In this document: one piece after another, positions 1-6,366 of the stretch
Numbering within the stretch: position 1 is the first letter of the stretch
How the letters are laid out: every line of letters starts with the position of its first letter
NCBI GenBank assembly: GCA_905215275.1
Contig: CAJMPE010000078.1
Span: 1-8,612 of the forward strand
Direction: 5' to 3'
Origin: an uncultured bacterium
GTDB taxonomy: Bacteria > Actinomycetota > Coriobacteriia > Coriobacteriales > Coriobacteriaceae
Length of the DNA: 8,612 nucleotides
Notes under the pieces: model-generated
Database searches by the model: none
Told to the model about the DNA's origin: nothing
The model's input: the letters and a program-made list of their open reading frames with translations, nothing else
Program-made: the position numbers and the translations under genes

Positions 1-42
1 GGAAAAACCTGCCAAAATAAACCTGTCCCTTTTTGGTCGGTT
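1..42. other. Short region downstream of proC with a tandem heptamer
   Basis: This is the sequence just past the proC stop, cut by the window edge. The heptamer AAACCTG occurs twice, at 5-11 and 19-25, 14 bases apart. A weak inverted repeat (CCAAAA at 12-17, TTTTGG at 31-36) could form a 6-bp hairpin in the minus-strand transcript, with a run of five T about ten bases later, but it is too AT-rich to call a convincing terminator. It may be the edge of a larger repeat that continues outside the window. Confidence 0.25.
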
Positions 43-813
43 TTACTGGAGGGTTGCGTCGATTGCCTTGATCAGGGCGCTGCGCATGCCGGCGTCCTCG
101 AGCGCAACGACGCCCTTGATGGTGGCACCACCGGGCGAGCACACGGCATCCTTCATCGCTGCGGGATGCTGACCGGTTGCAAGCTGCAGCTTTGCCGTAC
201 CCAGCACCATCTGGCTCACAATGCGATAGGCATCGGCGCGCGGGATACCGTGCTTGACGGCCGCGTCGCCCAGGGCCTCGATCGCCATGGCAACAAATGC
301 CGGTGCGCAACCGCCCACGGTACCGCCCACAAACAGCAGACTCGAATCGAGCTCGACCACCGTGCCAAGCTTTCCGAGCAGACCGAGCACCGTGGCACGC
401 TGCTCGTCATTGAGCGTAGAGGACTTCTCGCAAGCGATAACACCCTCGCCCACCGAAACCGGCGTGTTGGGCACTGTCGAGATATGCGCGACACCCGGCA
501 GGACCTTTTCCCACTTGGCGCTATCCCAAGTCCAGGCAACCGAAAGGACAACCTTGTCGGCAAGAGTGTCCTTAAGCGGAGCGAAGACCTTCTCGATCAT
601 GTACGGCTTGACCGCAGCAACCACGATATCGGATGCGGCGACAACCTCCGCCGCGTCGCGACAGGCAACCATCCCACGCGCCTCACAACGCTCAACCAAG
701 GCGTCGTAGTGGCCCGCGCAGGCGCATATATCGCTCGCAGCCACACCGGCGGCGATCCAGCCATCGGCCATAGCGCTCGCCATATTGCCAAAACCGACAA
801 ATCCAATCTTCAT
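43..813 (-). CDS. proC: Pyrroline-5-carboxylate reductase
   Basis: It catalyses the last step of proline synthesis, NAD(P)H-dependent reduction of 1-pyrroline-5-carboxylate to L-proline, in the cytoplasm. The 256-residue protein is slightly short for a family that usually runs near 265-270. It opens with a Rossmann dinucleotide-binding motif (GFGNMASAM, residues 7-15), followed by VKP at 68-70, the VPNTP segment at 114-118, and a C-terminal ProC signature (DAVCSPGGATIKG, 222-234, then LEDAGMRSA). Two family motifs look altered. The usual SGSGPA stretch reads GGCAPA (167-172), and the usual small or glycine-rich segment after the Rossmann core reads SVAWTWDSAKW (91-101). The ATG at 813 is chosen because the Rossmann motif begins at residue 3; a GAGAGG lies somewhat far upstream. 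The gene follows rlmH after 73 bases that hold a small hairpin (864-884) without a T-run, so co-transcription is likely. Confidence 0.93.
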   Translation of the reverse strand: MKIGFVGFGNMASAMADGWIAAGVAASDICACAGHYDALVERCEARGMVACRDAAEVVAASDIVVAAVKPYMIEKVFAPLKDTLADKVVLSVAWTWDSAKWEKVLPGVAHISTVPNTPVSVGEGVIACEKSSTLNDEQRATVLGLLGKLGTVVELDSSLLFVGGTVGGCAPAFVAMAIEALGDAAVKHGIPRADAYRIVSQMVLGTAKLQLATGQHPAAMKDAVCSPGGATIKGVVALEDAGMRSALIKAIDATLQ

Positions 814-886
814 ATCTCATAGTCCTCTCAGACACGTTCTTCAAAACGAAAGCTATTGTCCCACGGCATTGTTTCGTATTGCCGAC

Positions 887-1357
887 CTATTTGTGATACG
901 GCTCGCCACGGCTGATCTTGCAGGCGCGGTAGATTTGCTCCAGCAGCACCACGCGCGCCAAGTTATGCGGCAAGGTAATGCGTCCAAAGCTGAGCATCTC
1001 GTCGGCTCGTGCGCGCACATCATCGCTCACGCCGTCCGATCCGCCAATCACAAAGGCGATGTCGCTGTTACCACGCAGCATAAGATCATCGAGCCGCGCC
1101 GAAAGCTCCTCGCTCGAGCGCTCTTTGCCCTCAATGGCCAGCAAGATCACATGTGCCCGCGGTGGCAGGGCTGCAAGTATCGCCGCCCCCTCCTTGTCGC
1201 GCGCGGCATCCACGCCGCCCGCCTTAGCCGGGTCGATATCGGCCACCTCGCGGATATCCACTTTGGCATAGGCGCCCAGGCGCTTGGTGTACTCGGCGCA
1301 AGCATCCTTCCAAAAGCGCTCCTTGAGCTTACCGACGCAAACGACGGTGTATTTCAC
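887..1357 (-). CDS. rlmH: 23S rRNA (pseudouridine1915-N3)-methyltransferase
   Basis: RlmH is a small SPOUT-class, SAM-dependent methyltransferase that acts on the assembled 70S ribosome at pseudouridine 1915 of 23S rRNA. The 156-residue length matches the family. The N-terminus (MKYTVVCVGKLKE) and the knot region are typical: FVIGGSDGVSDDV at 102-114, then LPHNLARVVLLEQIYRA at 129-145 and the invariant-looking C-terminal tail RGEPYHK at 150-156. The start is a GTG at 1357. It is preferred because the family N-terminus begins exactly there and an AAGGAG site sits about 10 bases upstream, overlapping the stop codon of the SPFH gene. The gap to that gene is only 6 bases, indicating one transcript and probable translational coupling. 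Confidence 0.95.
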   Translation of the reverse strand: MKYTVVCVGKLKERFWKDACAEYTKRLGAYAKVDIREVADIDPAKAGGVDAARDKEGAAILAALPPRAHVILLAIEGKERSSEELSARLDDLMLRGNSDIAFVIGGSDGVSDDVRARADEMLSFGRITLPHNLARVVLLEQIYRACKISRGEPYHK

Positions 1358-1363
1358 GCGCGT

Positions 1364-2302
1364 CTACTCCTTCGAATCGTTTTGCACTTTGCCGGCGGCC
1401 AGCATCTGCTCGAACATCGAGGCCGACTGCGAGAAATCGCTCGGCAGCACGACCGTCGAGGTTTTTCCCGTACGAGCGAACTCCGTCATCATCTCGGACC
1501 ACTGCGTAAACATGAACAGCTGGTTGGCCTCGTCGTTGCCGACACCCGTCTCCTGGATGATCTCGAGCGAATCCTTGATGCCCAGCGCGATGGCTTTGCG
1601 CTGGTTGGCGATGCCCTCGCCCGCCTTTTCCATCGCCTCGGCCTCGGCGGTCGCCTCGGTGACGCGCTTGATGCGGTCGGCCTCGGCGAGCTCCTGCGCA
1701 GCAGCGCGCTTTCGCTGGGCGGCGTTGATGTCGTTCATGGAGTTCTCGACCTCGGTCGGCAGCGCGATCTTGGTGATGAGTGTCGACACGAGGGTGAAGC
1801 CGTAGGCAGCCATCTGCTCGGACACGGTGGCGTTGACGTCCTTGGCGATGTCATCCTTCTTGGCAAAGACCTCATCGAGCGTGTAGACGGGGATGGAAGA
1901 GCGTAAGGCATCGGTGATGAAATCGCGCATCTGGTCGACGGGCTCCTGCAGCATGTAGTAGCTCTTGTAGATACCCGAATCTGCCGGACCGGCGCCCATG
2001 TCATAGCTCACGTGGTACTGAGCAGAAACCTCAAGGCCGATGGTCACGTTGTCCTGGGTCTTAACGTCGATGCCGAAGCCGTTTTTCATGGTGCGCAGAC
2101 TCACCGTGGCGGCCTTGCGGTCGATCACGGGCACCTTCATGTGGAAGCCCGCGTTGACGATGCGGTTAAACTTGCCCAGACGCTCGATGATCACGGCATG
2201 CTGCTGTTCAACGACATAGCAGGCGTTAGGAAGCAGTAGCAGCAAAATGATGATGGGAAGCAGAAGGCTCGTAAGGGCGGCAATGATACCGGACAACAGC
2301 AT
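1364..2302 (-). CDS. SPFH/band-7 membrane protein, HIR/stomatin-like
   Basis: This is a membrane-anchored scaffold of the stomatin/prohibitin/flotillin/HflK-C superfamily, 312 residues. A hydrophobic leucine/isoleucine-rich helix (about 5-24) anchors the N-terminus. The band-7 domain follows (about 30-185), containing ERLGKFNRIV (40-49) and a PVYTLDEVFAKKDDI stretch (138-152). Next is an Ala/Glu/Arg-rich probable coiled coil (about 190-235) with NDINAAQRKRAAAQE and EATAEAEAMEKAGEG. That region most resembles the plant/bacterial HIR (hypersensitive-induced reaction) subgroup. Such proteins form oligomeric rings in membrane microdomains; the client here is unknown. No NfeD-type partner or FtsH/HtpX-type protease is adjacent. 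The ATG at 2302 has a GAGGAGA ribosome site 5-6 bases upstream. The gene heads a likely operon with rlmH and proC. Confidence 0.9.
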   Translation of the reverse strand: MLLSGIIAALTSLLLPIIILLLLLPNACYVVEQQHAVIIERLGKFNRIVNAGFHMKVPVIDRKAATVSLRTMKNGFGIDVKTQDNVTIGLEVSAQYHVSYDMGAGPADSGIYKSYYMLQEPVDQMRDFITDALRSSIPVYTLDEVFAKKDDIAKDVNATVSEQMAAYGFTLVSTLITKIALPTEVENSMNDINAAQRKRAAAQELAEADRIKRVTEATAEAEAMEKAGEGIANQRKAIALGIKDSLEIIQETGVGNDEANQLFMFTQWSEMMTEFARTGKTSTVVLPSDFSQSASMFEQMLAAGKVQNDSKE

Positions 2303-2334
2303 GGTTTCTCCTCTGATTGGTACGCGTTGGGACT

Positions 2335-2363
2335 AGGATACCCGCACGAAGCAGCTGTGTGAC
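2335..2363 (-). promoter_or_regulatory. Possible promoter of the SPFH-rlmH-proC operon
   Basis: On the minus strand a -10-like TATCCT (2335-2340) lies 17 bases from a weak -35-like GTCACA (2358-2363). It is placed about 32 bases before the SPFH start and outside the inverted-repeat element, which fits the first gene of an operon. The -35 match is only 4 of 6, so this is a suggestion. Confidence 0.3.
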
Positions 2364-2376
2364 ACCAACAAGAGGA

Positions 2377-2601
2377 CCCGTGGTCAAAAAAGGCCAAATA
2401 TGAGTACTGTTACCAGTTTAGTAACAGCGTATTTGGGTCAAAATCGCCTTTTTGAACCCGAGGTCTATCGAATTTACTTTGTTTTGTCTCAAGATTGGGT
2501 CAAATTAGCGTACATCTGTTGCGCAAAATGAGCAAAAATGGCTTCGTGAAATGTCTCTATTTTCGTGCCAGTACTCATATTTGCCACTTTTTGACCACGG
2601 G
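2377..2601. repeat. 225-bp element with 33-bp imperfect terminal inverted repeats
   Basis: The arms at 2377-2409 and 2569-2601 are inverted copies matching at 30 of 33 positions; the three differences all fall in a five-base patch. The outer end reads CCCGTGGTC and the inner end AAATATGAGTACTG. Between the arms are 159 AT-richer bases with a 7-bp hairpin CTGTTAC/GTAACAG (2407-2427), a bulged hairpin GGGTCAAAA/TTTTGAACCC (2435-2459), and an exact direct repeat TTGGGTCAAA (2433-2442, 2495-2504). No transposase or clear target-site duplication is seen. It could be a small non-autonomous mobile element, a dispersed intergenic repeat, or a structured RNA. The stretch from 2303 to 2690 otherwise holds no supportable gene. 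Confidence 0.65.
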
Positions 2602-2654
2602 GGCATCTACCGCGCGAAATCGATAGGTCAAATCTGCCAAAAACGGCCCGTAAC

Positions 2655-2680
2655 AAAAAAGCTCCCATTGCTGGGAGCTC
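2655..2680 (-). terminator. Intrinsic terminator after tRNA-Leu
   Basis: The minus strand has a perfect 8-bp stem AGCTCCCA/TGGGAGCT (2672-2679 with 2660-2667) closed by a GCAA tetraloop and followed directly by a run of T (2655-2660). It begins 11 bases beyond the tRNA 3' end and should end the tRNA transcript, and any tatD read-through, before the inverted-repeat region. Confidence 0.92.
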
Positions 2681-2690
2681 TTTCATTTAA

Positions 2691-2777
2691 TGGTGCGGGC
2701 GAAAGGACTTGAACCTTCATGGGGTTGCCCCCATACGGACCTGAACCGTACGCGTCTGCCAATTCCGCCACGCCCGC
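2691..2777 (-). tRNA. tRNA-Leu, anticodon CAG
   Basis: This is an 87-base class II tRNA. The acceptor stem GCGGGCG (2771-2777) pairs perfectly with CGCCCGC (2695-2701), the discriminator base is A, and the CCA end is encoded (2691-2693). The D arm has the TGGCGGAATTGGCAGACGC form typical of bacterial leucine tRNAs. The anticodon stem TACGG/CCGTA encloses the loop TTCAGGT, giving anticodon CAG, which reads CUG codons. The long variable arm folds as ATGGGGGCAACCCCAT, and the T arm contains GGTTCAAGTCC. It lies 43 bases downstream of tatD, with its own promoter-like sequence and a strong terminator. Confidence 0.97.
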
Positions 2778-2788
2778 GTGCAGGAATT

Positions 2789-2817
2789 AGAATAACGGAG
2801 CGCCACCGCGAACGCAA
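2789..2817 (-). promoter_or_regulatory. Probable promoter of tRNA-Leu
   Basis: On the minus strand TTGCGT (2812-2817) and TATTCT (2789-2794) are separated by exactly 17 bases. The -10 ends 11 bases before the mature tRNA 5' end. The box falls in the short gap after the tatD stop codon, where a tRNA promoter would be expected. Confidence 0.55.
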
Positions 2818-2820
2818 GAA

Positions 2821-3738
2821 CTATTTTTGAAAAAGTTGGCAGGCATTTTCCCAGGCGGCTCGAGCGATTGCCTCAGCGTCCTCGCCGGTACGATCGACGC
2901 GGTCGTTGACCAGCGCGTTTGCCGTGATGGAAATCATTGCAGGCTCGCACTCAAGACCGCGAATGGGCTCCGGCGCCATATAGGGACAATCCGTCTCGAA
3001 CAAAATACGGTCGAGCGGAGTTGCCGCGAATGCCTCGCGCACGTCGTCGTTGCGCTTAAAGGTAGCCGCGCCGCCATAGGCGATGTAACAACCCAAATCC
3101 ACAAAGCGCTCCATCGTGGCTCGGTCCTCGCCAAAGCAGTGCAGTACGCAACCGGCCTGGGGCACACCCACCTCGCGCAGCACGTTGTACGCATCCACAT
3201 GCGAGGTGCGCTCCTCGTCCGCGTCCTCATGACGCAGGTGCAGCTCTACCGGCACATCGCGGCGTACGGCAAGCTCCAGCTGCCGCGCCATGCAGTCGAT
3301 CTGCACGTCGTGGGGCGCCGGCGCAATATCGTCGTCGTAATCCATGTGGTAGTCCAGACCGATCTCGCCGATGCCAACACACAACGGATCGTCGAGCGCA
3401 GTCACAATCTGGGCATGGATATCATCGGTGTAGTCCGGTGCGCCATAGGGGTGCACGCCGGCGAAATACTTAATCTGCGGAATATCTCGCATCGGCAAAA
3501 TCTCGCGCACCAGCCAGTCACTATAGTCCGTCACGCTACGCTTGTCGGCGATGGGGTCGAACATCGTCACCAGCAGGTCGACGCCCGCGGCTTTAGCGCG
3601 CACGAGCGTCTCGGGCACTTCTTTGCCCCAGAACGAAAGCAGATGCGCATGCGTGTCGGCAAGCGGTGCCAAGGGCACGGGACAAGTAACCGTCTTCTTT
3701 TTCTTGGTAAACGTCACGCGTTCGACATTAGGCGTCAT
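2821..3738 (-). CDS. tatD: TatD-family metal-dependent hydrolase/deoxyribonuclease
   Basis: This is an amidohydrolase-superfamily TIM-barrel enzyme; family members act as metal-dependent 3'-5' exo- or endodeoxyribonucleases linked to DNA repair. The expected metal ligands are all visible: DTHAH at 28-32, E125 in GIGEIGLDYH (122-131), H167 in VELHLRHED, H200 in VLHCFGE, and D250 in FETDCPY (248-253). The 305-residue protein is longer than the usual ~255-265 because of a basic N-terminal extension (TKKKK at 11-15) before the first motif. The ATG at 3738 is favoured by an AGGAG site 7 bases upstream. The first 11 bases overlap the end of rsmA, so the two are probably translationally coupled; tatD next to rsmA is a common bacterial arrangement. 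The exact substrate cannot be told from sequence. Confidence 0.92.
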   Translation of the reverse strand: MTPNVERVTFTKKKKTVTCPVPLAPLADTHAHLLSFWGKEVPETLVRAKAAGVDLLVTMFDPIADKRSVTDYSDWLVREILPMRDIPQIKYFAGVHPYGAPDYTDDIHAQIVTALDDPLCVGIGEIGLDYHMDYDDDIAPAPHDVQIDCMARQLELAVRRDVPVELHLRHEDADEERTSHVDAYNVLREVGVPQAGCVLHCFGEDRATMERFVDLGCYIAYGGAATFKRNDDVREAFAATPLDRILFETDCPYMAPEPIRGLECEPAMISITANALVNDRVDRTGEDAEAIARAAWENACQLFQK

Positions 3739-4588
3739 AGATTAGCTCCTGAGCCAGGCGGACAAAGGCGGCGACGTCGAGCGTCTCGGCGCGCGTGGTA
3801 GGTGCGATACCACAGGCCTCAAAGGCAGCGTCGAGCGCGTCCTTGGCAAAGCCGTTGGCGCTCATGGAGTTGCGGATCGTCTTACGGCGCTGAGCAAACG
3901 CAGCGTCGATCACACGGGCCACAAACTCGCGGTCGATGCCCTCGGGTACCACGCCGTCAACGCGATCGATGCGCACTACGGCAGAATCCACATGCGGTGC
4001 CGGCATAAAGCAGCGCGGCGGCACCGCAAAGCGCCCCGTCACCTGCGCATACAGGCCGAGCTTTGCCGTGTAGCCGCCATAGGTCTTGTTGCCCGGCGTT
4101 GCGGCAATACGATCTGCAACTTCCTTTTGCACCATGACGACGGCGCGCTTAAGCGCGGGCATCGTCTGGAAGAACTGAAGGATGATCGTCGCCGCCACGT
4201 TATAGGGCAGATTCGCGACAAACACCGTCGGATTACCGCCCGCAACCTGCTCAATCTGCTCCGTGCCCACCTTGAGCGCATCGCCCATGATAAAGCGGAA
4301 GTTGGCATAGTCAGCGGCGTGAGCATCGAGCACCGGCTCGAGCTCGGGATCGGCCTCAATCGACGTAACGCACGCCGCCTCCTGCAGCAGGGCCAACGTC
4401 AGCGTGCCGCAACCCGGGCCGACCTCGAGCACACGCTCATCGCCCGCAAGTTCAGCGAGCTCACAGATACGTTCGATCACATGGTTGTCGATCAGGAAGT
4501 TTTGGCCCAGGCGATGCTTGGTCGCAAGGCCAAACTCCTCTAGCAGCTCCCTAGTTGCCGTGGGGTTTGCCAAAGGCGAAGTTGTCAT
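3728..4588 (-). CDS. rsmA: 16S rRNA (adenine1518-N6/adenine1519-N6)-dimethyltransferase
   Basis: RsmA (KsgA) dimethylates two adjacent adenines in helix 45 of 16S rRNA late in 30S assembly; loss of this enzyme is the classical route to kasugamycin resistance. The 286-residue protein has the family motifs in order: LGQNFLID (27-34), the SAM-binding VLEVGPGCGTLT (53-64), the acidic IEADPEL (77-83), MGDAL (101-105), the catalytic NLPYN (126-130), and CFMPAPHVDSAVVR in the C-terminal lobe (193-206). The ATG at 4588 has a near-perfect AAGGAGG site at a good distance. It starts a two-gene unit with tatD, downstream of the metG terminator. No clear promoter is visible in the short leader. Confidence 0.96.
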   Translation of the reverse strand: MTTSPLANPTATRELLEEFGLATKHRLGQNFLIDNHVIERICELAELAGDERVLEVGPGCGTLTLALLQEAACVTSIEADPELEPVLDAHAADYANFRFIMGDALKVGTEQIEQVAGGNPTVFVANLPYNVAATIILQFFQTMPALKRAVVMVQKEVADRIAATPGNKTYGGYTAKLGLYAQVTGRFAVPPRCFMPAPHVDSAVVRIDRVDGVVPEGIDREFVARVIDAAFAQRRKTIRNSMSANGFAKDALDAAFEACGIAPTTRAETLDVAAFVRLAQELIYDA

Positions 4589-4619
4589 AGTTGCCTCCTT
4601 AGCATGGTGGCGGCGTCTT

Positions 4620-4656
4620 GAAACAAAAGGGCATGGACCGTTGCGGCCATGCCCTT
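4620..4656 (-). terminator. Intrinsic terminator after metG
   Basis: A perfect 10-bp inverted repeat (AAGGGCATGG at 4627-4636, CCATGCCCTT at 4647-4656) has a loop that can add a small CCG/CGG stem. On the minus strand the T-rich TTTTGTTT follows. It lies about 40 bases past the metG stop and separates the metG group from rsmA. The other strand lacks a T-run, so it works in one direction only. Confidence 0.9.
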
Positions 4657-4695
4657 ACATCTAAACAGCAAATTGCCGATATGGCGCGCAGCGGC

Positions 4696-6297
4696 TTAGC
4701 CCAGACGCGGGAACAGCGGCTCGCCCTTCTCGACGGGCTGACCACCGGCAAGCAGGCCCCAAGCGCAAATGCCCTTGAGGTCGTCGCTCGCGGCCTCGTC
4801 CTCGCAGGACAGGCGACGCAGGGCCTCGGCAGAAGTCTGGGGCATGAGCGGCATCAGCAGGTGAGCGGCAATGCGGATGGCCTCGAGCAGGTTGTAGATC
4901 ACAAATGCCAGCTCGGCAGCCTTGGCCTCGTCCTTGGCAAGCGCCCAAGGCTCGGAGTCCTCGATGTAGTGGTTGGCAGCGTGGATGAGCTCCATGACCT
5001 CGTCCTTGGCTCCACCGTAATCGAGCACGTCCATCTTGGCCATGTAGCGATCGACCAGGCCATCGGCAATTTTTGCCAGCGGGTTGTCGAACGCATCGAA
5101 CGATGCGGGCTTGGCGGGCGCGCAACCGTCAAAGTACTTGCCGCTCATGTTGAGCGAACGCGAGATAAGGTTGCCCCAGCTGTTGGCCAGGTCGGCGTTG
5201 TAGACCTGCTCCATGCGCTCGAAACTGATGGCGCCGTCGGTGCCGGGGACCACATCGGTCATAAAGTAGTAGCGATAGCCCTCAACGCCCAGCATGTCGA
5301 TAACATCCTGCGGAGCGATGGCGTTGCCGCGACTCTTGGACATCTTCTCGGCCTTGCCGGTCTCGGCATTGCGCACGGTCAGGAAGCCGTGGGCAAAGAC
5401 GTGCTCGGGCAGGGCCTCGCCGATGGCCATGAGCATGGCGGGCCAAATGACGCAGTGGAAGCGGATGATGTCCTTACCCACGATGTGGAACTGCGCGGGC
5501 CAGCGATAGGCCAGCTCGGCACGCGCCTCGTCGGTGTCGACACCGTAGCCGACAGCCGTCATGTAGTTGAGCAGTGCATCGAACCACACGTAGGTAACGT
5601 GACCCTCGTCAAACGGGACCTGAATGCCCCAGTCAAAGCTCGTACGGCTCACGGAAAGGTCGTTAAGGCCGCCCTCGACAAAGCTGCGCACCTCGTTCAT
5701 GCGGAACGCAGGCTCGACAAAGTCGGGGTGCTCATCATAGAGCTTGAGCAGCTTGTCCTGGAAAGCGGAAAGCTTAAAGAAGTAGGACTCCTCCTGCACG
5801 CGTTCGAGCGGACGGTGGCAATCGGGGCACAGGTGCTGGCCGACGCTGCCGTACTCCTCGTCGCCCTTCTGGACCTGCGTATCGGTAAAGTAGGTCTCGT
5901 CAGGCACGCAGTACCAACCGTCGTAGCTGCCCTTATACAGGTAGCCGGACTCCTTCATGCGCTCCCACAGGTACTGCACGGCATGATGCTGGCGCGGCTC
6001 GGTGGTGCGGATGAAGTCGTCGTTGGAAATCTCAAGCTTGCTCCAAAGCTCCTTGAAGTGCGGAGCCTGGCTGTCGGTCCACTCCTGCGGCGTCATGTTG
6101 TGCTTGGCTGCAGCCTCGGCGACCTTCTCGCCGTGCTCGTCCATGCCAGTCAGGAACTTGACGTTATAGCCGGCGGAGCGACGATAGCGAGCCTGGACGT
6201 CGGCGATGATGGTGGAATAAGCCGTGCCCAGATGCGGATCGGCGTTGACGTAGTAAATGGGCGTCGTGATAAAGAACGAAGGCTTGGTTTGATCCAT
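4696..6297 (-). CDS. metG: Methionyl-tRNA synthetase
   Basis: This class I aminoacyl-tRNA synthetase charges tRNA-Met and initiator tRNA with methionine in the cytoplasm. The HIGH-type signature is HLGT (22-25), after the family stretch TTPIYYVNADP (11-21); FLTGMDEHGEK follows at 48-58 and the KMSKS loop is at 318-322. The insertion domain keeps CPDC (157-160), but its partner site has one cysteine (WYCVPDE, C130) instead of a C-x2-C pair, so a full four-cysteine zinc site is not present. At 533 residues it ends with the anticodon-binding helical domain and lacks the C-terminal tRNA-binding/dimerisation domain found in some longer MetRS. The ATG at 6297 has a GGAGGA site 9 bases upstream. It follows rsmI by 69 bases and ends before a strong terminator. 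Confidence 0.97.
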   Translation of the reverse strand: MDQTKPSFFITTPIYYVNADPHLGTAYSTIIADVQARYRRSAGYNVKFLTGMDEHGEKVAEAAAKHNMTPQEWTDSQAPHFKELWSKLEISNDDFIRTTEPRQHHAVQYLWERMKESGYLYKGSYDGWYCVPDETYFTDTQVQKGDEEYGSVGQHLCPDCHRPLERVQEESYFFKLSAFQDKLLKLYDEHPDFVEPAFRMNEVRSFVEGGLNDLSVSRTSFDWGIQVPFDEGHVTYVWFDALLNYMTAVGYGVDTDEARAELAYRWPAQFHIVGKDIIRFHCVIWPAMLMAIGEALPEHVFAHGFLTVRNAETGKAEKMSKSRGNAIAPQDVIDMLGVEGYRYYFMTDVVPGTDGAISFERMEQVYNADLANSWGNLISRSLNMSGKYFDGCAPAKPASFDAFDNPLAKIADGLVDRYMAKMDVLDYGGAKDEVMELIHAANHYIEDSEPWALAKDEAKAAELAFVIYNLLEAIRIAAHLLMPLMPQTSAEALRRLSCEDEAASDDLKGICAWGLLAGGQPVEKGEPLFPRLG

Positions 6298-6366
6298 GGG
6301 GTTTGTCCTCCAGAAAAATGTTGCATACAGGGGATGATTCTAACGCAAGGGCTGGATATCCTCCAT

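Noticed and set aside
864..884. Hairpin CGGCA/TGCCG between rlmH and proC as a terminator
   Set aside because: The stem is only 5 bp with a long loop and no T-run follows on the minus strand.
785..1906. 373-residue plus-strand open frame
   Set aside because: Antisense to rlmH and the SPFH gene, with no recognisable motif.
2377..2601. CRISPR array or phage attachment site in the inverted-repeat region
   Set aside because: There are no regularly spaced direct repeats, no cas genes and no integrase. The repeats are a single inverted pair, and the tRNA-Leu 3' end is not duplicated nearby.
2489..2686. 65-residue minus-strand open frame in the intergenic region
   Set aside because: It runs through the tRNA terminator at its start and through one arm of the inverted repeat, has no clear ribosome site and no family likeness.
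2827..3801. 324-residue plus-strand open frame
   Set aside because: Antisense to tatD, whose metal-ligand motifs are complete; the His/Arg-rich product is a typical shadow.
4584..4604. Six-codon upstream frame (MLRRQL) whose stop overlaps the rsmA start
   Set aside because: It contains the rsmA ribosome site itself as two AGG codons and has no ribosome site of its own, so it is most likely chance.
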